From: Phycicoccus endophyticus
GTDB lineage: Bacteria; Actinomycetota; Actinomycetes; Actinomycetales; Dermatophilaceae
Length of the DNA stretch: 64,000 nucleotides
Assembly: GCF_011326735.1 (NCBI RefSeq)
Contig: NZ_JAANCN010000001.1
Coordinates: 1-64,000 of the forward strand
Direction: 5' to 3'
Position numbers and translations under genes: made by a program. Under the pieces are notes generated by a model. That model ran no database searches. It was not told the DNA's origin and saw only the letters and a list, made by a program, of their open reading frames with translations. Of this stretch, positions 1-8,618 are shown one piece after another; positions within the stretch are counted from its first letter, which is position 1, and each line of letters begins with the position of its first letter.

Positions 1-1221
1 GCCGGCCGTGGTGTCCTCCCGGCCGTCGTCCTCGCCGCCGTTCGCGTCGTCCGCCGCGCTCGGCTGCTCGGCGGAGGCCTCCGGCGGGGTCTGCGCACCG
101 CCGTCGGTGGGGGTGTCGGCCGAGGCGGCGCCGTCCGGGTCCGGCGGCGCGGGCGGCCCGGGCCCGTCGTCCTGCGGGCCCTCGCCGCCGGGGTCGGGCG
201 GCTCGGGGTCGTCCTCGAGGTCCTCGAGCAGCCGGTCGAGCAGGCCCTCGTCGAGTCCGGGCGCGTCGAACGGGTTGCGCCGGCGGCGGTGGGGGAGGGA
301 GAGGCGGGCGGCCGCCCGCACGTCGGCCCGGGTCACCCGGGTGCGGCCGTGCCAGGCGGCGTGCGCCTTCGCCGCCCGGGCGGTGACGATGTCGGCCCGC
401 ATCCCGTCGACGTCGAAGCCGGCGCAGACCCGGGCGATGGCCGCGAGCGCGGCATCGGTGAGCTCGACGTCGCCGACGGCCTCGCGGGCGGCGGCGACCC
501 GCCGCGCGAGGTCGGCCTGGGCCGGCGCGTAGCGCGCCGCGAAGGCTCGCGGGTCCGCGTCGAAGGCGAGCCGGCGGCGGACGACCTCGGCCCGCTCGTG
601 CGGCTCACGGCTCGCGGCGACCTCGACGGTCAGGCCGAACCGGTCGAGCAGCTGGGGGCGCAGCTCACCCTCCTCGGGGTTCATCGTCCCGACGAGGACG
701 AGGTCGGCCGCGTGGCTCACCGAGACCCCGTCGCGCTCGACACTCGTGCGGCCCATCGCCGCGGCGTCGAGCAGCAGGTCGACGAGGTGGTCGTGCAGGA
801 GGTTGACCTCGTCGACGTACAGCAGCCCCCGGTGGGCGGCCGCGAGCAGACCGGGCTGGAAGGTCGCGCGGCCCTCGCCGAGCGCGCGGCCGAGGTCGAG
901 GGAGCCGACGACCCGGTCCTCGGTGGCACCGACGGGCAGCTCGACGAGCCGGGCCGGACGCTGCTCGACGGGGGCGTCGGCCGCGTGCGGGCCGTCGGGG
1001 CAGCCGGGGTCCGGCGCGTGCGGGTCGCAGGCGAACCGGCATCCGGCGACGACCCGCTGGGCGGGCAGCAGGTCCACGAGCGCGCGGACGATCGTCGACT
1101 TGGCCGTCCCCTTCTCCCCACGCACGAGGACGCCGCCGACCGACGGGGAGACGGTGGTCAGGACGAGGGCTAGGGCCAGGTCGTCGGAACCGACGACGGC
1201 GGAGAACGGGTAGCGGACCAC
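1..1221 (-). CDS. Putative cobaltochelatase/magnesium-chelatase-like AAA+ subunit (ChlI/BchI-like, partial)
   Basis: The gene runs off the left edge; 407 codons are visible. The GTG start at 1221 begins [14 protein letters not shown] and has an upstream GGAGGA at a rather long 12 nt spacing. Seen: Walker [10 protein letters not shown] at about residues 33-41, Walker [11 protein letters not shown], the chelatase signature [18 protein letters not shown], then a Pro/Asp/Glu-rich linker up to the edge. In this family the linker leads to a ChlD-like integrin-I (VWA) domain, which would lie outside the window. Family knowledge: the protein powers metal insertion together with CobN. A B12 riboswitch in its leader and cobN in the same cluster support cobalt rather than magnesium. 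No cobS/cobT chelatase subunits are visible, so this probably replaces them. Confidence 0.88.
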   Translation of the reverse strand, partial: MVRYPFSAVVGSDDLALALVLTTVSPSVGGVLVRGEKGTAKSTIVRALVDLLPAQRVVAGCRFACDPHAPDPGCPDGPHAADAPVEQRPARLVELPVGATEDRVVGSLDLGRALGEGRATFQPGLLAAAHRGLLYVDEVNLLHDHLVDLLLDAAAMGRTSVERDGVSVSHAADLVLVGTMNPEEGELRPQLLDRFGLTVEVAASREPHERAEVVRRRLAFDADPRAFAARYAPAQADLARRVAAAREAVGDVELTDAALAAIARVCAGFDVDGMRADIVTARAAKAHAAWHGRTRVTRADVRAAARLSLPHRRRRNPFDAPGLDEGLLDRLLEDLEDDPEPPDPGGEGPQDDGPGPPAPPDPDGAASADTPTDGGAQTPPEASAEQPSAADDANGGEDDGREDTTAG

Positions 1222-1234
1222 GGGGTGACGGACT

Positions 1235-1380
1235 CCTCCTGCGGCGAGTGACCACGCTCGCCCGAGCGACGGACGCCGCCGGTGTCGCGCGGCGGCGGGC
1301 CGACGCGACGTCCTGGCTCTCCCCGGGGGGATGACAGTGGCGGGACCGCTCCGGACTCTCACCGGATTCCTCGCGTCGGC
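1235..1380 (-). promoter_or_regulatory. Adenosylcobalamin riboswitch (B12 box) upstream of the chelatase gene
   Basis: On the minus strand the leader carries the conserved core: AATCCGGTGAGAGTCCGG, then GTCCCGCCACTGTCAT (GCCACTG is the complement of 1335-1341), then GAGCCAGGACGTC. These match the B12-element consensus. It ends just before the GTG of the chelatase gene, so ligand binding would be expected to lower chelatase expression. Confidence 0.93.
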
Positions 1381-1435
1381 CGGGGACATCATGGCACGGG
1401 CGCCGACCGCGCGCCGGGGGCCGGCCGCCGCGGCC

Positions 1436-1441
1436 TACGCT
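1436..1441 (+). promoter_or_regulatory. -10 box of a likely leaderless cobL transcript
   Basis: TACGCT lies 7 nt before the GTG start of cobL. This is the TANNNT-N6/7-start arrangement found at many genes here, and no Shine-Dalgarno sequence is present. Confidence 0.6.
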
Positions 1442-1448
1442 GAGCGCC

Positions 1449-2651
1449 GTGATCGACGTCGTCGGGGTCCCCGCGGACGGGCCGGAGGCCCTGCCGCCCG
1501 CGATCCGCGCCCTCGTGCGGGACGCCCGCGTCCTCCTCGGCTCGCCCCGCCTGCTCGGGCTGCTCGGGCCGCAGGACCCGGCCGACCGCCGGCCGTGGCC
1601 GGCGCCGCTCGCCACGGGGCTGCCCCGGCTGCTCGCCGACGTCGCCGGTGAGGGCGTCGTCGCGCTCGCCAGCGGCGACCCGATGGTCTCGGGCATCGGC
1701 ACCACCCTCGTGCGCCACCTCGGGGCCGAGGCGGTGCGCATCCACCCGGCCGTCTCGTCGGTCGCGCTCGCGCGCGCGGCGATGCGCTGGTCGGCCGAGG
1801 AGGCGCGCGTCGTCGGCCTCGTGTCGGCACCGCCCGCCGCGCTCGTGCCCCACCTGGCGCCCGGTGCCCGGCTGCTCGTGCTGTCGGCGGACGAGACCAC
1901 CCCTCTCGCGCTCGCGCGCCTGCTCGTGCAGCACGGGTGTGGGCGGGCCGAGCTCACCGTCCTCGGCGACCTCGGTGCGCCCTCCCAGAGCCGGCACGAG
2001 GTGACCGCGGAGGCCCTCGTGGCCTCCCCGCGGCCGCTGCCGCGGCTCCACGTGCTCGCGGTCCGGCTGCCGGACGACGTCGGCCTGCCCGGTACCGCCC
2101 CCGGCCTGCCCGACGACGCCTTCGCGCACGACGGCCAGCTGACCAAGGCCGAGCTGCGCGCGCTCGCCGTCTGCGCCCTGCGTCCACTGCCCGGACAGCT
2201 GCTGTGGGACCTCGGTGCCGGGGCCGGCTCGGTGGCCGTGGAGTGGTGCCGGTCCGCGGACCGCGCGCGGGCGCTCGCCGTGGAGCGCGACCCCCGGCGA
2301 GCAGAACGCATCCGGGAGAACGCGGCCCGGCACGGGGTCCCCGTCCAGGTGGTCGTCGGCGACGTGCAGGGTGCGGTGGCCGGGCTGCCGGAGCCGGGCG
2401 CGGTGTTCGTCGGGGGCGGGGCGAGCGAGCCGCTGCTCGAGGCGGCCTGGGCGGCGCTGCGCCCCGGCGGCCGACTCGTCGTGCACGCCGTGACCCTCGG
2501 CACCGAGGCGCTGGCCGTGGCCGCCCACGCACGCCACGGTGGTGCGCTGCGCCGGTTCACCGTCGAGCGCGCCGAGCCGCTCGGCCGGCACCTGTCGTGG
2601 ACCCCGGCCCGGCCCGTCACCCAGTGGTCCGCGACGAAGGAGAGCCCGTGA
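1449..2651 (+). CDS. cobL: Precorrin-6Y C5,15-methyltransferase (decarboxylating), CobL (CbiE-CbiT fusion)
   Basis: A 400-residue protein starting at GTG and reading MIDVVGVPADG. Residues about 1-200 are a tetrapyrrole (SAM-dependent) methylase of CbiE type, with the loop SGDPMVSGIG. Residues about 205-400 are a CbiT-type class I methyltransferase, with the SAM site DLGAGAGSVAVEW and the segment KAELRALAVCALRP. It methylates C5 and C15 and decarboxylates the C12 acetate of precorrin-6Y to give precorrin-8X. It overlaps cobM by 4 nt (GTGA), so the two are translationally coupled. Length matches the fused aerobic-pathway enzyme. Confidence 0.95.
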   Translation: MIDVVGVPADGPEALPPAIRALVRDARVLLGSPRLLGLLGPQDPADRRPWPAPLATGLPRLLADVAGEGVVALASGDPMVSGIGTTLVRHLGAEAVRIHPAVSSVALARAAMRWSAEEARVVGLVSAPPAALVPHLAPGARLLVLSADETTPLALARLLVQHGCGRAELTVLGDLGAPSQSRHEVTAEALVASPRPLPRLHVLAVRLPDDVGLPGTAPGLPDDAFAHDGQLTKAELRALAVCALRPLPGQLLWDLGAGAGSVAVEWCRSADRARALAVERDPRRAERIRENAARHGVPVQVVVGDVQGAVAGLPEPGAVFVGGGASEPLLEAAWAALRPGGRLVVHAVTLGTEALAVAAHARHGGALRRFTVERAEPLGRHLSWTPARPVTQWSATKESP

Positions 2652-3430
2652 CCGTCCACTTCGTCGGTGCCGGGCCCGGAGCCGCCGACCTGCTCACCCT
2701 GCGCGCGGTCCGGCTGCTGCAGGAGAGCCCGGTGTGCCTGTACGCCGGCACCTACCTCGACGCCGAGGTCCTCGCCCACTGCCCGCCGGGGGCCGAGCTC
2801 GTCGACACCCAGCGACTCGACCTCGACACGATCACCGCGCATCTCGTCGACGCCCACGCGAGGGGCCTCGACGTCGCCCGGCTGTGCTCGGGCGACCCGT
2901 CGCTGTACTCCGCGGTCGCCGAGCAGGGCCGCCGGCTCGACGCGGCCGGTGTGCCCTGGGACGTCACGCCGGGGGTGCCGGCGTACGCGGCGGCGGCGGC
3001 GCTCGTCGGGCGCGAGCTCACCGTGCCGGAGGTGGCCCAGACCGTCGTCCTCACCCGGGCCCAGCGGGACTCGACGGCGATGCCCGCCGGGGAGGACCTC
3101 GACGCGTACGCCGCCACGGGCGCGACGCTCGTGCTCCACCTCGCCATCCGGCACACCCGAGTCCTCGCCGAGCGGCTCGCCGCGCACTACGGCGCCGACT
3201 GCCCGGTCGTCGTCGGTGCCGCCGTGAGCACCCCTCGCGAGGTCGTCATCCGGACGACCCTGGCCGAGGTCGCCGACCGGGTCGAGCAGGCCGGCCTGCG
3301 GCAGGCGTCGGTCATCCTCGTCGGGCGCGCCCTCGCCGCGGAGGGGTTCGCCGAGAGCCACCTCTACGGCACGCGGGAGCGGCGCGCCGGGGTGCCGCGC
3401 CCGGGCGCCGACCCGACGGGGATCGGGTAG
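2648..3430 (+). CDS. cobM: Precorrin-4 C11-methyltransferase CobM
   Basis: A 260-residue tetrapyrrole methylase. The GTG start overlaps the cobL stop and gives VTVHFVGAGPGAADLLTLR, the family N-terminus (VGAGPG SAM-binding loop). The motifs LCSGDPSLYSAV and VTPGVPAYAAAAA are typical. It adds the C11 methyl group to precorrin-4. Its TAG stop codon forms the first three bases of the TAGCCT -10 box of the cbiM leader, so the next transcription unit begins with no gap. Confidence 0.94.
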   Translation: MTVHFVGAGPGAADLLTLRAVRLLQESPVCLYAGTYLDAEVLAHCPPGAELVDTQRLDLDTITAHLVDAHARGLDVARLCSGDPSLYSAVAEQGRRLDAAGVPWDVTPGVPAYAAAAALVGRELTVPEVAQTVVLTRAQRDSTAMPAGEDLDAYAATGATLVLHLAIRHTRVLAERLAAHYGADCPVVVGAAVSTPREVVIRTTLAEVADRVEQAGLRQASVILVGRALAAEGFAESHLYGTRERRAGVPRPGADPTGIG

Positions 3431-3433
3431 CCT
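3428..3433 (+). promoter_or_regulatory. -10 box for the cbiMNQO riboswitch transcript
   Basis: TAGCCT overlaps the cobM stop codon and lies just upstream of the riboswitch core. The expected transcription start is near 3440. Confidence 0.5.
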
Positions 3434-3439
3434 CGCGCC

Positions 3440-3572
3440 ACCAGCGTCTGCGTCGAGGAACCCGGTGAGAGTCCGGGGCGGTCGCGCCACTGTGAGCGGG
3501 TCTTCCGCGAGCCAGGAACTCGGGGCGCTGGTCTCGTCATCCGGGACGCGTCATCCCGGGGAAGGGGTGCAT
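3440..3572 (+). promoter_or_regulatory. Adenosylcobalamin riboswitch upstream of cbiM
   Basis: The core AACCCGGTGAGAGTCCGG is followed by GTCGCGCCACTGTGAGC (B12 box GCCACTG at 3486-3492) and GAGCCAGGAACTC. Downstream, about 3550-3562, ATCCGGGA-CGCG-TCATCCCGG can pair close to the cbiM ribosome site GGGGAAGGGG. That suggests control of translation initiation; this last point is inference. Confidence 0.93.
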
Positions 3573-3576
3573 CCAC

Positions 3577-4260
3577 ATGCACATCGCCGAAGGGTTCCTC
3601 CCACCACTGCACGCGGCCGCCTGGACGGTCATCGCCGCACCGTTCGTCGTCCACGGCGCCCGCGAGGTGGGCCGCGTGGCCCGCGAACGGCCCGAGGCGC
3701 GGCTGCTGCTCGGCGCCGCCGGGGCGTTCACGTTCGTCCTGTCCGCGCTCAAGCTGCCGTCGGTCACCGGCTCCTCGTCGCACCCGACGGGCACGGGCGT
3801 CGGCGCCATCGTCTTCCGGCCACCGGTCATGGCCCTGCTCGGGTCCGTCGTGCTGCTCTTCCAGGCGCTGCTGCTCGCGCACGGCGGCATCACGACCCTC
3901 GGGGCCAACGTCTTCTCGATGGCGGTCGTCGGCCCCTGGGCCGGGTACGGCTGCTACCGGTTGCTCCGGCGGGCCCCGCTCGCCGTCGCGGTCTTCGTCG
4001 GGGTCGCGGTCGCCGACCTCGCGACGTACGTGACGACCGCGGCCCAGCTCGCGCTCGCCTTCCCCGACCCGGTCTCCGGCCTGCTCGGAGCCTTCGCCCG
4101 GTTCTTCGGGATCTTCGCGGTCACCCAGGTGCCGCTCGCGGTCGTCGAGGGCATCCTCGGCGTCGTGCTCGTCCGGGCCCTGCACTCCTGGGCCGGGCCC
4201 GAGCTCGAGGGCCTCGGCCGGGTCGGCGCCCGCGAGGAGGGGGTGAGCGTCGATGCGTGA
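3577..4260 (+). CDS. cbiM: Cobalt ECF transporter S component CbiM
   Basis: A 227-residue membrane protein starting [10 protein letters not shown]. In CbiM proteins the N-terminal Met-His-Ile directly ligates the metal, so the start must be at this ATG. About six to seven hydrophobic segments follow, with the conserved [16 protein letters not shown] and [16 protein letters not shown] loops. It captures Co(II) outside the membrane and hands it to the CbiNQO module. A GGGGAAGGGG ribosome site precedes the start, and the end overlaps cbiN by 8 nt. Confidence 0.96.
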   Translation: MHIAEGFLPPLHAAAWTVIAAPFVVHGAREVGRVARERPEARLLLGAAGAFTFVLSALKLPSVTGSSSHPTGTGVGAIVFRPPVMALLGSVVLLFQALLLAHGGITTLGANVFSMAVVGPWAGYGCYRLLRRAPLAVAVFVGVAVADLATYVTTAAQLALAFPDPVSGLLGAFARFFGIFAVTQVPLAVVEGILGVVLVRALHSWAGPELEGLGRVGAREEGVSVDA

Positions 4261-4558
4261 GCGGCGCACCACCATCCTCTTGCTCGCCGTGGCCGTGCTC
4301 GTCGTCGTCGGCTGCCTGCTCGTCGCGGGCAACGGCGACTACGGCGGTACCGACGGGGCCGCCACCGACGCGATCACCGCGAGCGACCCGTCCTACCGGC
4401 CGTGGTTCTCCCACCTGTGGGCGCCGAACAGCTCCGAGGTGGAGTCCGGGCTGTTCGCCCTCCAGGCCGCCCTCGGGGCGGGGTTCGTCGGCTTCGTCCT
4501 CGGCACCCTGCGCGAGCGGTGGCGCGCCCGCACCGCCCGGGCGGAGGCCGGTCGCTGA
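4253..4558 (+). CDS. cbiN: Cobalt transport protein CbiN
   Basis: A 101-residue protein with two membrane helices (about 7-26 and 66-86) flanking an extracytoplasmic loop. The loop contains [31 protein letters not shown], quoted here as the segment between residues about 44 and 73. CbiN is the auxiliary subunit that lets CbiM bind Co(II). It starts inside the cbiM 3' end and stops 1 nt before cbiQ. Confidence 0.93.
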   Translation: MRERRTTILLLAVAVLVVVGCLLVAGNGDYGGTDGAATDAITASDPSYRPWFSHLWAPNSSEVESGLFALQAALGAGFVGFVLGTLRERWRARTARAEAGR

Positions 4559-4559
4559 G

Positions 4560-5321
4560 ATGGCGCGGCTCGCCGTCGACGACGCCGCGTGGGCCAGCCG
4601 ATGGCGCTCGCGCAGCACCGAGGAGAAGGCACTGCTCGCCCTCGGGCTGCTCCTGATCGCGGTGACGACCGGCTCGGCGCCGGTCGTCACCGCGGTGGCG
4701 CTGCTCGCCGTCGGCTGTGCGCTCGCCGGCGCCCGGGTGCCGTGGCGCACGTACCTGCGGGTGCTCCTCGCCCCGGCCGCCTTCGTCCTCCTCGGGGCCG
4801 CGAGCGTCGCGGTGACCGTCGGCGACGGCTCGACCGGCGCCGTGTGGTCCGCCGGCCCGGTCGCGGTGACCGACGAGACGCTGGGGCGCGCGCTGCACGT
4901 GCTCGGGCGCTCGCTCGCGGCGACCTCGGCGATGGCGCTGCTCGCGACGACGACCCCGGTGGTCGACCTCGTCGCGGGGCTGCGTCGCCTGCGGGTGCCG
5001 GACGCGGTCGTCGACGTCGCCGAGCTGACCTACCGGATGCTCTTCCTCCTGCTCGACACGGCGGCGACGGTGCGCGAGGCGCAGGCGGCCCGGCTCGGCT
5101 ACTCCGGGGGGCCCGCCGCCCGGCGCTCCCTCGGGATGCTCGGGTCGGTCGTCCTCGTCCGCGCGGCGGGGCGGGCGAGACGGCTGGAGGCCGGGCTCGC
5201 CGGTCGTGGCTCGAGCGGGACGCTGCGCACCCTCGCCCCGGCGCGGCCGGTGTCGTGGACGTTCGTCACGCTCTCGGTGACCGTGCTGGCCGCGCTCGCC
5301 GCCTGGTCGGTGACCGGGTGA
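4560..5321 (+). CDS. cbiQ: Cobalt ECF transporter transmembrane (T) component CbiQ
   Basis: A 253-residue multi-spanning protein; the start [11 protein letters not shown] is 1 nt after the cbiN stop. The C-terminal cytoplasmic part carries ECF T-component coupling helices, including EAQAARLGY and [13 protein letters not shown] (Ala-Arg-Gly-type signatures) that contact the ATPase. It couples CbiO hydrolysis to CbiM movement. It overlaps cbiO by 4 nt (GTGA). Confidence 0.93.
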   Translation: MARLAVDDAAWASRWRSRSTEEKALLALGLLLIAVTTGSAPVVTAVALLAVGCALAGARVPWRTYLRVLLAPAAFVLLGAASVAVTVGDGSTGAVWSAGPVAVTDETLGRALHVLGRSLAATSAMALLATTTPVVDLVAGLRRLRVPDAVVDVAELTYRMLFLLLDTAATVREAQAARLGYSGGPAARRSLGMLGSVVLVRAAGRARRLEAGLAGRGSSGTLRTLAPARPVSWTFVTLSVTVLAALAAWSVTG

Positions 5322-6169
5322 CCCACCGGCTGACCCGGCACGAGCCCCCGGCGGTGCCCGCGGTGCTCGCGGCCGCCGGGGTGCACGCGGGCTACCCCGG
5401 CGGGCCGGACGTCCTCGACTGCGTGTCGCTCGAGGTCGCGCGGGGGAGGCGGGTCGCGCTGCTCGGGGCCAACGGGTCGGGTAAGACGACGCTGCTGCGC
5501 TGCCTCTCGGGGGCCCACCGTCCCGGCGCCGGCGAGGTCCTCGTCGACGGGCGCCCGCTGCGTCACCGGTCGGGCGCGCTGGGGGAGCACCGCCAGCGCG
5601 TCCAGCTCGTCCTGCAGGACCCGGACGACCAGCTGTTCTCCGCGGACGTGCGTCGCGACGTGTCCTTCGGCCCGGTCAACCTCGGGCTGCCCGACGCGCA
5701 GGTGCGTACCCGGGTCGAGGAGGCCCTCACCGCGCTCGGCGTCGCCCACCTCGCCGACCGGGCGGTGCACCAGCTCTCCTACGGGCAGCGCAAGCGGGTC
5801 GCCGTCGCCGGGGCGGTCGCGATGCGTCCGGAGGTCCTCCTCCTCGACGAGCCGACCGCCGGGCTCGACCCGCGCGGCGTGGGCGAGCTGCTGGCGGCCC
5901 TGGAGCGTCTCGAGGGGCTCGGCACGACGGTCGTCATGGCGACCCACGACGTCGACCTGGCGTGGTCGTGGGCGGACGAGGTGGCCGTCGTCGTCGACCG
6001 GGTCGTGCGCCAGGACGTCCTCGTCAAGGTGCTCACCGACACCGACCTGCTCCGGTCGGCCGGGCTCACCCCTCCGTGGCCGGTACGGCTGCTGCGAGCC
6101 CTGGGACGGGAGGTCGACGTCCTCGACCCACCCCGTACCGCCGCCGACGTGGCGGCCCTGCTCGCCTGA
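5318..6169 (+). CDS. cbiO: Cobalt ECF transporter ATPase CbiO
   Basis: A 283-residue ABC ATPase. The GTG start overlaps the cbiQ stop. Seen: Walker [11 protein letters not shown]-loop in LQDPDDQLF (the DPDDQ motif is typical of ECF ATPases), signature LSYGQRKR, Walker [13 protein letters not shown] and the H-switch in MATHD. It powers cobalt uptake, probably as a homodimer since only one ATPase gene is present. The gene ends 36 nt before the 42-bp palindrome array. Confidence 0.95.
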   Translation: MTHRLTRHEPPAVPAVLAAAGVHAGYPGGPDVLDCVSLEVARGRRVALLGANGSGKTTLLRCLSGAHRPGAGEVLVDGRPLRHRSGALGEHRQRVQLVLQDPDDQLFSADVRRDVSFGPVNLGLPDAQVRTRVEEALTALGVAHLADRAVHQLSYGQRKRVAVAGAVAMRPEVLLLDEPTAGLDPRGVGELLAALERLEGLGTTVVMATHDVDLAWSWADEVAVVVDRVVRQDVLVKVLTDTDLLRSAGLTPPWPVRLLRALGREVDVLDPPRTAADVAALLA

Positions 6170-6205
6170 GCCGCCGCGGCCCCGGCCCCGGCACACCACA
6201 CCCGA

Positions 6206-6369
6206 CCGTCCTCCATTTGACCAATAGGTCACGTGAGGCACAGCCGACCGTCCCTGTCGTGACCAATAGGTCACCTCAGGCACAGTCGAGCGTTCCTGTC
6301 GTGACCAATAGGTCACCTCAGGCACAGTCGAGCGTTCCTGTCGTGACCTATTGGTCAAATGGAGGACGG
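6206..6369. repeat. 164-bp element: four 16-bp palindromes at exact 42-bp spacing within a perfect 27-bp inverted repeat
   Basis: The core palindrome GTGACCAATAGGTCAC, or its variant with a terminal TTGACC or the complementary TATT centre, occurs with TGACC...GGTCA at 6218-6231, 6260-6273, 6302-6315 and 6344-6357. Each copy is exactly 42 bp after the last, and the fourth has the opposite centre orientation. The outer copies sit in arms 6206-6232 and 6343-6369, which are perfect reverse complements over 27 bp. The three 26-bp spacers are related: the second and third are identical, the first differs at 5 positions. The element lies between convergent cbiO and cobIJ and includes the cobIJ stop codon. 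It could be a bidirectional terminator, a REP/MITE-like element or a multi-site operator; I cannot decide from sequence alone. Confidence 0.9.
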
Positions 6370-7950
6370 GGAGGTGGAGGGGAGCGGGCGGACGGAGCGG
6401 GGGGTCCAGACCCGGCCGGCCGGGGTGACCCGGGTGCGGGAGGCGCCGATGACGACGAGGCAGCGCATGTCGACCGTCTCCGGGTCGAGCGCGCCGACGG
6501 TGGTGACCCGCAGCTGCTCGCCCGCCCGCCCGACGTCCCGGGCGACGACGAGGACCCGGTCGGGCCCCACCACCTCGCGCACGGCCTCGAGCGCGGCGGC
6601 GAGCTGGCCCGGGCGCGAGCGCGAGCGCGGGTTGTACAGGGCCACGACGAGGTCGGCCCGCACGGCCGCGGTGAGCCGCTCGAGCAGCACCTCCCACGGC
6701 TTGAGCCGGTCCGAGAGCGAGATGAGCGCGTGGTCCGCCCCGAGCAGCGCGCCGGCGAGCGCCGCGGCGGCGTGCGCGGCGGTGACGCCGGGGACGACGT
6801 GGACCGGCACCGACCCGTAGCGCGGGTCCTCGGCGGCCTCGAAGACCGCGGCGGCCATCCCGAAGACCCCGGCGTCGCCGCCGGAGACGACGGCGACCTG
6901 CTCCCCGGCCAGTGCGAGCTCGAGAGCCTCACGGGCGCGCTCGACCTCGACGGTGTTGCCGCTGGCGTGCCGGGTCAGGCCCGCGCGCTGGGGAACCCGC
7001 GCGACGTAGGGCGCGTAGCCGACCACGTGTGCCACCGCGGCGAGCACCTCGCCGGCCTCCGGAGTCACCCACCGCTGCGGCCCCGGGCCGAGCCCGACGA
7101 CGTGGACCGTTCCGGTGGCGGAGACCTGGACGGAGGACGCGCAGCCTGCCGAGGGGGAGCCGTCCGGCGCCGTCGAGAGCGGGCCGTCGGCCGCCGCCCG
7201 CCCCGCGGCGTCGGCCCGCAGGTCGGCACCCGGGACGACGACGAGGGACATGTACGGGACGGTGCCCGGGTCGACCTCGGCGGCGGGCAGCACCCGCTGC
7301 CCCGGCGCGCTGGCCCGCTCGACGTACACCGCCTCCTCGAGCCGGCCGGCCTGGCGCAGCGCCTCGCGCACCGCGGCGAAGGTGCGGCCGAGCTTCATGA
7401 CGACGGCCGCGTCGGTGTCGGCCAGGCGCCGGGCGAGCTCGGGCACGGGGAGCGTGCCGGGGAGCACGGTGAGGGTGTCCTCGTGCCGGCTCAGGCCCGT
7501 CCCGGCGGCCGCGCTGGCCGCCGAGACCGACGTCACCCCGGGCACGACCTCGGTCGGGAACTCCTCGCGCAGGACGTCGTGGACGTACATGAACGAGCCG
7601 TAGAAGAGCGGGTCGCCCTCGGCGAGCACGACGACCGAGCGGCCGGCGGCCAGGTGGCCCCGCAGCCGGTGTGCGCACTCGAGGTAGAACTCGGCGAGCG
7701 CGCCGTAGTAGCCCCCGTCGTGGTCCGTGGTGCCCGTCGTCACCGGGTAGACGAGCTCCTCCTCGAGCACGTCGTCGCGCAGCTGCCCGGAGGCGATGGC
7801 CCGGGCCGTCGAGTCCCGGTGTGCCGCACGGTGGTAGGCGACGACGTCGGCGGAGGAGACGAGAGCGGCGGCCCGCAGCGTCATGAGGTCGGGGTCACCC
7901 GGCCCGACCCCGACCCCGTAGAGATGTCCCGGGAGTGCACCGCCGCTCAT
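6355..7950 (-). CDS. cobIJ: Bifunctional precorrin-2 C20-methyltransferase / precorrin-3B C17-methyltransferase CobIJ
   Basis: A 531-residue fusion of two tetrapyrrole methylases. The CobI half (residues about 1-245) starts MSGGALPGHLYGVGVGPGDPD and has LAEGDPLFYGSFMYV and VVPGVTSVSAASA. The CobJ half (about 265-531) has VHVVGLGPGPQRWVTPEA, VSGGDAGVFGMAAAV, VVPGVTAAHAAAA and ALYNPRSRSRPGQL. The first half methylates C20 of precorrin-2; the second does C17 methylation with ring contraction. It overlaps cobH by 4 nt. The last few codons and the TGA lie inside the right arm of the palindromic element, so the natural 3' end may have been replaced by that repeat. Confidence 0.95.
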   Translation of the reverse strand: MSGGALPGHLYGVGVGPGDPDLMTLRAAALVSSADVVAYHRAAHRDSTARAIASGQLRDDVLEEELVYPVTTGTTDHDGGYYGALAEFYLECAHRLRGHLAAGRSVVVLAEGDPLFYGSFMYVHDVLREEFPTEVVPGVTSVSAASAAAGTGLSRHEDTLTVLPGTLPVPELARRLADTDAAVVMKLGRTFAAVREALRQAGRLEEAVYVERASAPGQRVLPAAEVDPGTVPYMSLVVVPGADLRADAAGRAAADGPLSTAPDGSPSAGCASSVQVSATGTVHVVGLGPGPQRWVTPEAGEVLAAVAHVVGYAPYVARVPQRAGLTRHASGNTVEVERAREALELALAGEQVAVVSGGDAGVFGMAAAVFEAAEDPRYGSVPVHVVPGVTAAHAAAALAGALLGADHALISLSDRLKPWEVLLERLTAAVRADLVVALYNPRSRSRPGQLAAALEAVREVVGPDRVLVVARDVGRAGEQLRVTTVGALDPETVDMRCLVVIGASRTRVTPAGRVWTPRSVRPLPSTSPSSI

Positions 7951-8618
7951 GCGAGCTCGTCCGGGTCGGCGAGCGCGTTGACCGCGGCGGCGGCCATCGC
8001 CGAGCCGCCGCGGCGGCCGTGGACGACCAGCCACGGCACCTGGCCCCCGCCGGGCAGCTCGTGGTGGGCCAGCGCGACCTTCGACTCCGCCGAGCCGACG
8101 AAGCCGACGGGCATCCCCACGACCGCCGCCGGGCGCGCGGCACCGTCGAGGAGCATCTCGAGCAGGTGGAACAGGGCCGTCGGGGCGTTCCCGACCGCGA
8201 CGACGGCCCCGTCGAGCCACGGCTCCCACAGCGAGACCGCCGCGGCGGCGCGGGTCGTCCCCCAGCGGCGCGCGAGGTCGGGCACCGGGGCCTCGCGCAG
8301 GGTGCACACGACCTCGTTCTCGGCGGGCAGCCGCCGGCGGGTGATGCCGGCCGCGAGCATGTGCGAGTCGGTGAGCACCGGAGCCCCGTCGTGCAGGGCC
8401 GAGCGGGCCGCCCACACGACCTCCGGGTGGGCCGCGAGGTCGGCGACGACGCCGACGTCCCCGGCGGCGTGCGCGACCCGGGTGGCCACGCCGTGCAGGT
8501 CGACCGGGAGGGTGGACAGCTCGGCCTCGGACCGGATGGTCGCGAACGAGTGGCGGTAGATCGCCTGGCCGTCGGTCTCGTACTCGTACCGGCGGGTGGG
8601 GCGCTCCAGGAGGCTCAT
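7947..8618 (-). CDS. cobH: Precorrin-8X methylmutase CobH
   Basis: A 223-residue protein beginning MSLLERPTRRYEYETDGQAI. It contains YRHSFATIRSEA with the catalytic His, the segment VLTDSHMLAAGI, GNAPTALFHLLE and VGMPVGFVGSAESK. It moves the C11 methyl to C12, converting precorrin-8X to hydrogenobyrinate. It overlaps cobG upstream and cobIJ downstream by 4 nt each, within the minus-strand cobG-cobH-cobIJ unit. Confidence 0.95.
   Translation of the reverse strand: MSLLERPTRRYEYETDGQAIYRHSFATIRSEAELSTLPVDLHGVATRVAHAAGDVGVVADLAAHPEVVWAARSALHDGAPVLTDSHMLAAGITRRRLPAENEVVCTLREAPVPDLARRWGTTRAAAAVSLWEPWLDGAVVAVGNAPTALFHLLEMLLDGAARPAAVVGMPVGFVGSAESKVALAHHELPGGGQVPWLVVHGRRGGSAMAAAAVNALADPDELA

Noticed and set aside
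665-3490. Long minus-strand open frame opposite cobL and cobM
   Set aside because: Composition is Arg/Pro/Gly-rich with no domain; the opposite strand encodes recognisable CobL and CobM.
6206-6369. CRISPR array (16-bp palindromic repeat with 26-bp spacers)
   Set aside because: The spacers are near-identical rather than unique, the repeat is too short, the last copy is inverted, and no cas genes are near.
5962-8559. Long plus-strand open frame through the palindromic array and across cobIJ/cobH
   Set aside because: It is the antisense shadow of cobIJ and cobH; the high-GC genome keeps stop codons rare, and the real enzymes are on the other strand.
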